Translations under genes and position numbers: made by a program
Shown here: positions 1 through 12,600 of the stretch, one piece after another
Position numbering within the stretch: position 1 is the stretch's first letter
Layout: the number at the start of each line of letters is the position of its first letter
NCBI GenBank assembly: GCA_012064415.1
Contig: SSNU01000174.1
Coordinates: 56,018 to 120,017, forward strand
DNA: 64,000 nt
Direction of reading: 5' to 3'
DNA from: Gyrodactylus bullatarudis
Lineage: Eukaryota > Platyhelminthes > Monogenea > Gyrodactylidea > Gyrodactylidae
The notes under the pieces: model-generated
What the model saw: the letters and a program-made list of their open reading frames with translations, nothing else
What the model was told of the DNA's origin: nothing
Databases searched by the model: none

Positions 1-410
1 CAAACAGAATAAAATCAATTAGTGTAGAGATTTAAATAAAAATTCTAGTTAATATCAAAATTATTATCTTTGGGCTCTGCGAATTGTTAAACAATGAAAA
101 TCATCTCACTAAAGATAAATTGAGTTCATTGATATAGATGAAATTCCAATGCTATAATAGGGTACTATTTTAATACCCCATCGTTAAAAAATTAAATTTA
201 AGACCTTATAATTTTGAAGATAGATACGATAAAAAATATTGTGTTTAAAAGGTTTTCAGAACAGAGGGAATGACTGGTTAAAATAAGCATTTTAATACTT
301 TTTGAGGCTGATCATGAATTCGGGCTATTGATTTGCTTACAATTGTCATTATTTCTTTAAGATTTGATCAACATTGAGTATTTGTAAAAATTTTTGAAAT
401 CTTTTTGTAG
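1..410. other. intron sequence upstream of the first visible ARFGEF exon
   Basis: No coding exon is recognisable here. The stretch is AT-rich and ends in a good acceptor (tttttgtag) directly before the Sec7-domain exon at 411, so it reads as the 3' part of an intron whose upstream exon lies outside the window. Confidence 0.6.
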
Positions 411-618
411 ACTCTTTCTTGCCGAGTTCAAGTTACCCGGAGAAGCTCAGAAAATTGACAGAATTATGGAAAAATTTGCTGCTCGCTATTGCCAATGCAA
501 TCCGCATAATAAAATGTTCAGTTCCGCTGATACTGCCTACGTATTGGCTTTTTCAATAATTATGCTCACAACTGATTTACATTCCAATCAAATAAAGCCA
601 GCAAATAAAATGACAAAA
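411..618 (+). CDS. ARFGEF: ARFGEF exon encoding the Sec7 catalytic core
   Basis: The exon begins with the last base of a split codon and ends at gtatgt in phase 0. It encodes the [12 protein letters not shown] loop, whose Glu is the catalytic finger that displaces Mg/phosphate in ARF, and the second Sec7 motif [19 protein letters not shown] up to NKMTK. The next exon (2703-2903) resumes with [21 protein letters not shown], exactly as in BIG proteins. All key residues are present, so the exchange domain looks functional as far as it is visible. Confidence 0.92.
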
Positions 619-3600
619 GTATGTTGCCTACCCAGTGTACTTGTAATATAATAAAATCATGAAATGTAATTTATAATCATATACAAAATTCATTGGTCTA
701 TCCAGAATAAAAGTCAATATCCATGTTATTGAATCAGCCTGTTTTCAAACTGTTTTCGAGAAATTCTTTAAAGACTTTTAACAATCTAAATCAAAAGGCC
801 CCTTCTTATCAAAATATTAGGAAAACTTGATAGTTTCGAAAGTTGGCGTCAAATTTCCATTTTTTGAAATTTGAATTATTTTTGATTTTTAGGTGTGATA
901 GGGATAAAAAGTTATTTTACAAGATCACCATAAACCAGGGAAACCAATAATCACTATTCAATTTTTGAATCAATCGTCGATTTGAACAGATTTCAGATCA
1001 TCCTAATTTATCCTAATTCTCAAGCAGTAAAAACGGTCGTGAAATTGGATGTAATAACTATTTTTGCTTGTCTAATGGTGGTCTTGAAAAACTAACTTTT
1101 TATCCCTATCATTAAAAACCGAAAGTTAGCGTCAATTCTAAATTAAAACTTTTTTTAGAATGATATTTTGATTTTTTTTCTTAAATTCTTCAAGTTGTCC
1201 TTTTGCTATCAGGCAACTGCATAATTGAAATCTATAAGGATCTGTTTTTTTCTCAAAAATATTTTTAAAGTAATTGTGTAATAATGTTTCGGAAATTCCA
1301 TTCAGGTTTTAAAATCCAACTCAACTGGGTCTTTATCATATTAATGAAGAGGTGTTCTTAAAAAATTGGTGACCACATGTAGAATTTAACACAAATTGAA
1401 ATGATAATCTGAGTCTCAGATTCTGAGAGTGCTCATCCAGTTTCCTTGAATTTGATAAATAGCAAAATTATAAATTACCGATAAGAAGATTCACAAAACA
1501 TCATGGAATACAATCTTAACATTTCGATCATTTTCAAATATTCTCTCTCCAATATATCATCAAATATTTCTCTACAAAAGTTTGAAAGATATCAAAGATA
1601 TGTAAGGCATTTCACATTCCCACCACAAAACCCTCCATTCACATTATCTTTATTCAAAATATCTTTTTCGTTGCATCTATATATGATCTCTATATGCAAT
1701 AATTCAGCATGAATCAAAAATTACTGATTTCCCATCAAAATCTTCAAGGAATAATCAAAGTAGCTCAATTGGTTTCCAAGACACTTGATTATTGATTCTT
1801 ATTGGTTAGCTTCCAAATAAAATTCAGGGATCTATCCCAATTTCCACTTTACAGCATTATAAAGAGCTGATTCCAAAACTAGGTAATAAGATCAAATAAG
1901 AATTTCTCCTCTCTCTCAACGGGTTTCCTTTAGAGTCAAGTTTTAATTTGTATGACAATTATCTCTCTGGTTGAATAACCTGTTGATCAATTAACAAGAA
2001 TTTCTGGTGATGATAATGTGGGTTGATGGTATCGTTTCTACACTTTTCAGTTTTTTCATTCAAAACCTTTATATTTCTTAAGCTTTTCATAATTACGCTC
2101 TGAGTAGTTTATATGAATTAGTCAATTCAAAAACTGATCCCAAATTTTTTCGATTTTATGATTCAAAAAATTATCATTATTTTATCACTCAAGAAATCTC
2201 CTTCTGATATTTTTGTAAAATAATTGATTTTTTAACTCAAAGAATAAATCTATATCATGAGACCATGTTGATAAATTTACATGAATGAATTGACTCATGT
2301 TTCCTTTTGTTATAAGACAAAAGTTTGTTTTTCTACTTCCATCATTTGAAGGAATATTTTTTCTTTCGTATTGCCTCAGGAAAGACCAGATGACAAAATT
2401 TATCCGATTGATTCCTTAGTGGATAGAATTGATTGAGAAAGAGATTAGCTATCTCTTGTTCTTTTCCAAAATCACCAAGTTTAAGTCATTATGTTACTTT
2501 TTGAAATTTAATTTTGATCTGAAAAAAAAAATTTTGCATTGGGATCATTTTTGGATAGTAATTGAGGTAAACTTTTTAAAAATACCTTGAAATTATTGAT
2601 AACTGCTGACTGAATAGGGTATGACTATCAACTGACTATTCCAAATATTCTTCATTTATTCGGTTAAGATTTTTGAATCACCTTCTCTTTTATCTCAAAC
2701 AGAAAGATTACATTCGAATGAATCGAGGGATTAATGAAAGTGGAGACTTGCCTGAAGAATACCTTGGTAATATTTACGACGAGATAGCCAATTGTGAAAT
2801 CAAGTTGAATTCAACCAAAGCTAACCAGGAAAAGAAAGAGGGACCGGTTGAAAAGACTCCACTCGAGTCCAGTAGCGGAGACAACAAAGATCTCATGGTA
2901 ACTGTGAGTATTTCTTAATTGTCACTTGATGATGAATTCTTTTTACCTGACATCCTCCCTACATGATACTTTCTGTTAGTAATGGTGTCGCAACAAAATA
3001 TGAATAGAAAAAAATTCGAAAAAATTTAAGTTGTCTTATTATCGAAAAACAAAAACCTAATTGACATTGTGAGCTCAAAATTTAATCAATTTCGAGGATT
3101 TGAAGCAATTCGATACTGATATTTTGAATCAAAATTAGACAAAAAATCCAAATTTTGTCAAAGAAGGTCACAGAAATTCGTCATCATTGTGGGAAATCAA
3201 ACAATCTGATTTTCTCAATTATCGCAAAGGGAAATGGCCCAGAATTTATAAGTTAAAATTTTTCCAAAAAATCGCGAGCTCTCTCAACCTCCGTGGTCAA
3301 ATTTGAATCTTTTGTCTAATCTGATTCAACTCTTGTTCATATTTTCTATTTTTATATTTTCATAAGCATATTTAATCGTGAAATTCAAACGATAGTTCCT
3401 CAAGTTGATCCAAATCAAACGAGATCAACAACATATTGATTTCGTTCACCTAGCTTATTTTCATTGTCGATTTCTTTCTCTTCTCGAGATGCACAAATAT
3501 ATCATTCGAATATGTTATGGTTATTTTTTAGCACAATTATTGAGTAGTTAATACACAGTATGAGCATAAATATATATAAACATATATGTTTTGTGTGGCC

Positions 3601-6600
3601 CTTGTGTACTTTATTTATCATTTTATATTTTTTTATAAACCAATTGACGTTTTCACTCTATTTTTTTGTCAAGGTTGATTGAATTAGTTAGAATTTGTAT
3701 TGAATTTCTTCATCGTTCTTTTTTCTTTGACATTTTATTGATTTCCTTCGTCAGAAAAAAACATTCACATTTTCTTCCTTGCTCTCTTGATCCACGAATA
3801 ACTTGTTTATTTGAAAAATTAGCAGAGTTTATCCAAAACTTAACAAATTTTACTTTTAAGCCCATATATAACTTTAATTTACTTTTGGTTATTTAAAACC
3901 AGTATCACCATTAGCCAGTAATATTTCTGAGACTAAAATAAATTTGATAAAATAAATATTTCCCCTTGTTTGATAGTATGAATGAACACCGCGATGATAT
4001 CAAAATACTCTAAGCACCTATAAAAACGTTTTGAATTTTGAGCTAAACATTTTTATTTATTTTAAAGTGGGAGGGTCATCATAATAAGTTTTCAAGGATC
4101 AGAATTAGACAAAGAAATCAATAATGCTGAATCTGTCCTAATGATTCACTTCAACATAGTTTGAGAGTTGAATTGCGATTTCTTGATGATTTTCACTTCT
4201 TGAAAATCAATGTATTTTGATAACTCAAAATCCCTATAAAATGCTGGATCTGTCAAAGATTAACCCTTCGTGTCCCAAATTAATTAAAATTTTCAACTCA
4301 AAGTTCAAAAAATTGAAACTTTGGCTTCAAATAGAAATTTGCAATGTAATAGTATATAATCAGAGCCCGGGATTAAGTCTGAAGAGACCCGGCGAAATAA
4401 AACGTTTATCACTTATTATTCGATCGTTCTCCTATCTTCCTTATGAGTGTTGACTCCAGTAATAATAATATACTTGAGGTTCGGCAACATTATCGTTCCA
4501 AAGAAATTTGAATAATGACTAAATTTTTTCTTCAAATGGTAGGCAAAAGAAGGCAAAATGATCTGGATTCCAAAAAAATCTTTGACACATAGAATTCTTG
4601 ATGAAAAAAATGTTAGATTCTCAACATCATAGCAACCAACTTTAGGTGCTTTACTTTTCAGAAAACTTTAGGGGATACCACAGAATAAAGAAATAATCAA
4701 AGTTGCATGGGAGGTTGGATGAGTGGATGTTCAAATTTTAGATAATGGCCTACTGACAAGTGTATCTTTATTTCTAAATACTCTGAGAGTTTCTCACGTA
4801 CTATCCACAGTTGGATTCAATTTTAATCTTTAAAATTCACCAAGAAGATTCTAAGCACCTGAAACGAAATTATTGTAGATTTAAATGCATTACCTGACAG
4901 ACATCGTTTGTGATACACAGTGTAAAATTTCCACATATGAATTGAATTAGTATTGAAATTTTACTATTTAAACGAAGAAACACTTTGAATGTACACTTTT
5001 TTATAGCTGTCAAAATTACAAAAAGTTAAATCTCAATTCTAAAAAATTAATTAATAAAACTTTTCTAGGCCACTCACTCAGAACACGTCCGTCCAATGTT
5101 CAAATTAGCTTGGACTCCATTCTTGGCTGCATTTTCTATTGGAATTCAAGATAATGATGATTGTAATGTCGCCAAAAATTGTCTGGAAGGTATCAGAAAT
5201 GCTATCCGCATAGCCTGCATTTTTCACATGGACATTGAACGTGATGCATACGTTCAGGCATTGGCTAGATTCACACTACTCCTGACCACAAGCAACAAGA
5301 AAAGTTATATGAGTCGTATGAGTAACTCACAGACAGCACCTGAATACTCTTCGTCTCAGATTAATTTCCCCATCAACCTGGAGCCTACCCAACCAGAGTC
5401 AATGAAACAAAAGAATATTGAATCGATAAAAGCCCTAATCAATGTTGCACAGTCAGATGGTAATTATCTTAAGCATTCCTGGCTTGAAATACTCCGGTGT
5501 ATTAGTCAACTGGAGTCCGCGCAACTTGTGACCACGTCAAGCTCTAATCCCAATGGACCGTATATGAATGGTATGTTGTTCACTTAGTCCGAGAATCTTC
5601 TTGAATAACCTAAAAAATATACAAATATTATCATCCTTTTCCATTTACGCGCAGGTCAGAAGAGAAGTAATTTATATCCATCCCTATCAGCAGCATCTCT
5701 ATAAATTAAAAAATTATCTAATTATTTTTTTCCAACTAATAATGTTACAAGCGCATATTCAATTAATTTCAACTTGTATCTAAATTGCATCTTGCCAAAA
5801 ACATAGAGTTTGATTAAAATTAAAACAAAGCTATGTAATTCTAATTCATAACTAATAAATTATAAAGCTAATCTCGATGAATTTGTGAGTTTATGATTCT
5901 TAGAAAACCTTAATTTTTCCATCGAGGACTTGAATTTTTTGAAATCCTTTTTTAATTTTGAATTGGCGCTAAATATAAATTTTGTACCTTGAAGATCAAA
6001 TTTTAATAATAATATATTTATATTAACAAAACATATGTTATCTTTATAAGCATAATTAATTCTTCAGATCATAAGATATTATAGCTTTTTTAAGTTCTCT
6101 TTTGAATTCGATTAAGTTTAGGTTTTTGAGTGAAAGATTAAGTTTTAAAAAAATGTTTTTGCATTTATTAAAAATGGCCAGTTTCTTCATCTGATCGAAT
6201 TCTGGAATATTGTTGCGTAGACCTTGTCGGTTCGAATAGACTAGCGGTTGGACTGTAAAGTTCAAAATGTAGAACTCAGAACAGGATAAGGAAGCTTATC
6301 CTTAAATTTTCTATATTCTTGAGTCCTTGATGAAAGAATTGAGATTTTTTTAAAAATCACAAGTTCCCGAATTCATCAAGACTAGCTATTATGACATAAA
6401 TTTTTATCAATTTCTCTAGAAGATTCTGTACAACAGAATAATTTCATCAACGATAATGGACCCTTGTATGCTGGTAGTTTAGCCGCTGCCAATGTTGATT
6501 CAAAGAAGGCTGCTGTTCTCCACGAGATGATGGCAGAGACCGGCTCAGAATCTGTTGTTGTTGGAGTTGACAAAGTATTCGCTGGCTCTGTTCGCCTCGA

Positions 6601-9600
6601 TGGTGAAGCAATTGTTGATTTTGTCCAGGCTCTGTGTCTCGTCTCCAAGGAGGAATTATCCTTAGATCAACCAAGAATCTTTAGTTTACAAAAGCTTGTT
6701 GAAATTTCCTACTATAATATGGGACGTATTCGTCTGCAATGGTCAAGAATTTGGGAGCACATTGGTCAACATTTTACAAATGCTGGAAAATCGAAAAATA
6801 TTCATGTTGCCATATTCGTATTGGACTCTCTTCGACAATTGAGCGCCAAACTCATTGAAAAGGGCGAACTGCCAAACTTTCACTTTCAGAAAGAGTTCCT
6901 CCGACCATTTGTGAATATACTTGAGAAGGATCGAATTATTCCTTACGATGTCGAGGATATGGTTGTACGTTGTGTCAGCCAACTGGTCCATACGCAAAAT
7001 GAGAACATTCATTCTGGATGGGGGAACATTTTTAATGTCTTTCAATACATTGCAACCTCTACACACGAACCGATTATCGAAATGGGATTCAAGAGTTGTT
7101 CCTTTGTCATTTCAAATTTATTGGCCAAACGCTTTGAATATTTTACAGATTCCTTTCCCACTCTTGTAAAAGCCTTAGCTGATTTTGCTTGTAACCTTCA
7201 ATTCCAAGATATTTCCATGGAAGCTATCCGACAGATGAGAATCTGTGCTAAGCTTGTCGCTGAACAGGGAGAATCGTTCATTATAGCCGGGACGAAAAAT
7301 CGTCAAAAGGCTTTAGCAAAAGATCAAAAGAATGTCGATGCTGAAACTGAAAACATTCCCACTATTTGTGGTTCGTTAACTGAACCTGAAGATTACATTT
7401 GGATAAATGGATGGATGCCGGTATTGTGTGAACTATTCCGTATTATCAACAGGTAAGTTTTACAATCCTTGTACTTTACATGACTTCAACGAGAATAACA
7501 TGTACATTTATTTCTCCATGTGCTTAAAATTTCTAAATTAAAGAAATCATCTACTGACTAGAACTCTTTATCCTTCCCGCTATCAAAAAGACACTGATGC
7601 AAATTTTCATTTGTGACTCAGACAGAAGCCTTTACAAAATGCGAAGTAAGAAGACGCCAGATTGTTTCATAAATTGTTCCAATTTTTTATAGTTATTCAA
7701 TTGGCTCCCACCAACAATGTAAGGCTAATGTAAGAAATGTTAATCTTTACTTCATTTATTATTTCTTCTATTAAAAATTGATCATAATTATCACTTAGGT
7801 TGTAAAAAAATGAACATTTCTTACTTTAGCCCTACATTGTTAGTAGGAGCCAATTGTATAACTATAAAAATTTGGACCAATAAGGACATCTCTTTCAATT
7901 TATTGAACCAGTATTTATATGGCATGTATCATACTGATGAGTATGCCCGAAAAAGAGATTTTTATTTATGAAACAATCTGGTGTCTTCTTACTTCGTTCA
8001 AATTTTCTATGTCATTGGTAGCTCAGCTCAAAACCAATATCATATAAAACTTATCTCAGTTTAAAATTAAATTAAAACCAATCAGTAAATTATAATTTAA
8101 GAAAATATAATTGTAACCTACTATGTTTTATTCAGCTGCAAACTGGATGTACGAACAAGAGGATTGACTGTTTTCTTCGAGATCATTAAAACATACGGGT
8201 CTCAGTTCCGGGAGAAATGGTGGAATGAAACATTCAATGTAATCTTTTGTGTATTCACGCAAATTCGAAGCGATGACATCATTCCTGAGGTTGGAAACTC
8301 TGGTAAATTTTTTTCTCTTCAAGTTTATTTTTTCATTTCTATTTTTTGGATATTCCGTGTAGAATATCATTCCGATCTACTAGAACGACGTCTGGGAATA
8401 TGGCCTCTGTCTGAAGCGTCAAGTGTAATCGATCCTTTACAAAAACGTTTCTACAATGCTGATCGCCATGAATGGATGAATACCACATGCAATCATACTT
8501 TATACTCAGTTGTCGATGTATTCACGCAATACTACGAGCAGTTACATGGCATATTTTTGAGTAAGTTTAAAACTCTATTCCAAAACTCAAATTCAAACAA
8601 GTCTTGTAAGCATCATTGTAAACTTTATAAGCTAAAATGAGTACAATAGGAAATTGATTAATCTTTACGAATAATGTTCTTTTAAGGTTACTAGAACTAA
8701 TTGAAAATGTCTAGTTATGTATGAAGATAATTATTTTTTAGTGATTCATTATAGAAATCCAAGACTAAGCTCATTCTTAAATCCCATTTAGATTTGGGTG
8801 TTTTAGGTAAGCTCATTTTACTCAAGTTTTTAGTTTATTTTATTATCAAGTCCCACAAAAACGACTACTTGTTGCTTCGGTTAAATAATGAGAGTTGGTA
8901 AAGGTATAAATTCTCCTTTCTTTAAATGCATAGTAATCAGATCAACAAGAACAATGCATTGGTATACATTTTGGGTCATACCCCTTCGCGATAATTTAAA
9001 AATTCAGATTCCCCAATTTCTCACAATGATGACGAATTTCTGTGAATTTTTTTGAATTCTTCGTCTAATCTTGATCTTTTAGATAAAATTTTTGAGCTTA
9101 AAGGTTGGAAAAATAGAAATTTAGTGCAATTTCGAAATTCAAAAAACGGCCTAATTTTGGTCAGATTCAATTATTTTCAAAAGGTTCTCTACTCCAATAG
9201 CTCATGGACTCATTTCGTCATGGAATTTTAAAGATAAATAAAAATATTGAGGTTTTTTGTAAAAATAGTAAATTCTCATCTTCATGTCAATCAGGTCTAG
9301 CTTCTGTATAGATTTTGCAGGATGTTGGAAAAATGAAACCGCTATACTATCTGAAGTTAGAGTGTAAGAGAAATAATGTAATCTTCTTAAAAGGTTTCAA
9401 GTTGTACGCATTCTCGAATTTAGCCGTTGAATCTGACTATCATCATAAAAAAAATTTTCCAAATATTTATTCAAACCGGTGTATTTGAATTTGTATTTCG
9501 TGATACAGTGTCAGTATCTCTACCTAATTATAATGCTCCAGAAAAAATCAAATATAGACTATACTAGTTGTTACGCATCCGTATATATGGAAGGTACTTA

Positions 9601-12600
9601 TTGATTTAAAACAGTTATATTAAACAATTGGACAGGTGAATGCACGAATGACTCAACTCCTTTCAAATTATTATAAACTTTTCTCTATATTCTCACATGC
9701 TAATCAAGAATATTCTCTTTAATCGATCGCTCTATATAACTAAAAGCTCATTAGTACATATTTTAAACAAAATCTGATTGAAGATTCTATTTTGTAATAA
9801 GATTCAGTAAAATACAGGATAGAAACATGTTCAGAAAGTCTTCAAATGGCTAGAAAAAAGAATCTAAAGTTGGTTGATATGAAGTTGGGAATCTATGATT
9901 TTAACAGAAATCTCGATATTTTCATCAAGAATTCGAATTTGTTAAAGATTTTCTGGAATCCTACTCATGTTGCGCGCTTCTACCATTTGAAGAAAATTAT
10001 TCTGAAAAAAATTATTTTTATGAAAAATGACTATATTTTTCAACATGAGTAGGATTCCAGAAAATCTTTAACAAATTCGAATTCTTGATGAAAATATCGA
10101 GATTTCTGTTAAAATCATAGATTCCCAACTTCATATCAATTAGCTTTAGATAAAATTTATGTCATCCATTTTTTGATAATAAAACATGAATAGTTAACCA
10201 TAGACCGCATAATTTTTAAAAGGAAAGCATTGCTCTAGTGAATATCTGAAACTGGAAATCGTCCTAGAGAGAAAAATAATTAATTTGGATCATAGATATT
10301 TGACCTATCTACTTATTTATTCATGATCTTATAATATCAAAAGTGAAGTATATCACAAGATGAAGTTGCTTAGCTTATTTAATTTTTGTAAATATCAGTT
10401 GTCCATTATTAGTAATAATTTATTACATACATTATAGTAATTCGAATTTTAGTCAGACTTGTAAAAAAAGTGTTTACATAATTACAAAGAATTTTTATTG
10501 ATCCTTTCTTTTAGCAGTATATAGAATGAATAGTAGTAGAGTTTTGTCGTTTACAAAAATAGAAATTTCTATTTTAAACTACTCTCTACATTTATTATTG
10601 GCCAGTGTTTAAGACTTGGAAAAATGTTCAGTATTCTATTCATATTCTCATTTCATCCCATATCAGGTTTGAATTACCCGGTTTCATTCCTAATTTTTAA
10701 AATTTTCCTTTACTCGGAATAATTGAATGGTATATTTGTTGAATCAGTCTCCTTGTTGATGACAATTAATCTTGTTTTAGATAATCTCTACTCTCAGTTG
10801 TATTGGTGCTGTCTTCAGGATCATGAACAGTTGGCTAGATCCGGTACCTCATGTCTCGAAACATTGATCATGTCAAATGGTAAAAAATTCACTGATGAAA
10901 TTTGGACTCAAACCATGAATCTTCTACTGAAACTTTTCAAAGAAACTATTCCACATGAACTTATGACATGGAAGCCAGTGAGTTTTATACATCTTGTTTC
11001 TAGAATCAATAAAATCTTCTGTATTAAACCCGCCTTAGATTCACTTGTTAACCTGAAAACGCTATTAAATCGATGAATTAATTCTCATCATGTAAAGCTA
11101 TCTGAAGTTGAGAACTTTTGATTTTTTCATCAAGAAATCGATTAGGATTTTCTTAAAAATTCCAATTTGAAGAATAATATGAAAATTTTTCAAATTTTGA
11201 TTTAGCGCAAAATTCATAGATTTCCCAACTTCATCTCAACTAATTTATGTAATTCTAAAAATTAATAATAGACATCAATTTATGAGAATTTCTTCTCCCA
11301 ACTTTTAGCCTGTTCAAAAGGATAGTGATAAATTACCCAATCCTCATCATTACAATGAAACATTTGTACCCATCCTCATAAGATGTATTGTACAAAATGA
11401 ACTTATTCAGGCTGTTGATAACATTGTGTTCGGATCAGCCAAGAGTAAAGAAGAAGATCAATTTTATCTTACCCTTTGGACAGAGGCCAATAACCAAAAC
11501 TACATGTCTCTAGAAATGTGTAAGTTCTCCTAAACTCTATGATATAGCCTGATTTTCTTATTATTCTGCTTTTCTTATAATTTTTATTCACATTTCGTAT
11601 AGAAAATTATGCAACGTCCTAAATTACAGCTATTCTCGATAAGTTTGGGAATTCATGATTTTCCACATAAATCTCATTTTTCCATCAAGGTATCGAAATT
11701 TTTTGGTAACTGATTCAAAATGTCCACTTTCACTGCTTTAAGAAATAAAATTTAAAAAAAAGTTGTTTTTGAAAATTTTACAGACATTTTAAAATTCGAG
11801 ATGGCGCGATTTTTTAATTTTTTTAAAACTTTGAGTTGAGAATTTTTGGAGGTCTGAGAGGAATCAAACGTTATTTTTCAGGATCATCATTAGATAAAGA
11901 AAATATTTATTCTTATTCATTTTTTTTGAAAAAACACTCCATTTACGTGCAAAAGTCTACTTCCCATTTATCGATCATTTTTACTGCTCGGAAATCGATA
12001 AACTAGGGGGATCCAAGATCATTTCAAAATGATAGTTTTTTTCAAAAAAATGAATAAGAGTAAATATTTTCTTTGTCTAATAATGATCCTGAAAAATAAC
12101 GTTTGATTCCTCTCAGACCCTGAAATCAACAAAAATTTTCAACTCAAAGTTTTAAAAAAATTAAAAAATCGCGCCATCTCGAAATTTAAAATGTCTCTAA
12201 AATTTACCAAAAAAAATTTTTTTTTGAATTTTGTTTCTAAAATCAGTAAAAGTGGACATTTTGAATCAGTTACCAAAAAAATTTCGATACCTTGATGAAA
12301 AAATGAGATTTTTGTAAAAATCATGAATTCCCAAATTCATCGAGAATAGCTATAGTTAATTAGTAAACTCAGTAATTAATGTATTCAAAAGCCGAAGAAT
12401 ATGGATTTAAATAGATTGATTTATAACTTTGAGCTCGAGCTTTAATCTTTACGAATGATTTTCTGAAAACCATTACAGTAAATTCTCGAAATCAAAAACT
12501 CCAATCTACAAAGTTCATTCGAAAAAAACTGCTCAGATATTTTAGGATTGAGAACCATTCTAAACTATTCTAAATGATGAAACTGCTGAGATTTTGGAAT

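Noticed and set aside
6447..7066. Minus-strand open frames opposite the large ARFGEF exon
   Set aside because: They are shadows of a well-conserved plus-strand exon and have no family resemblance.
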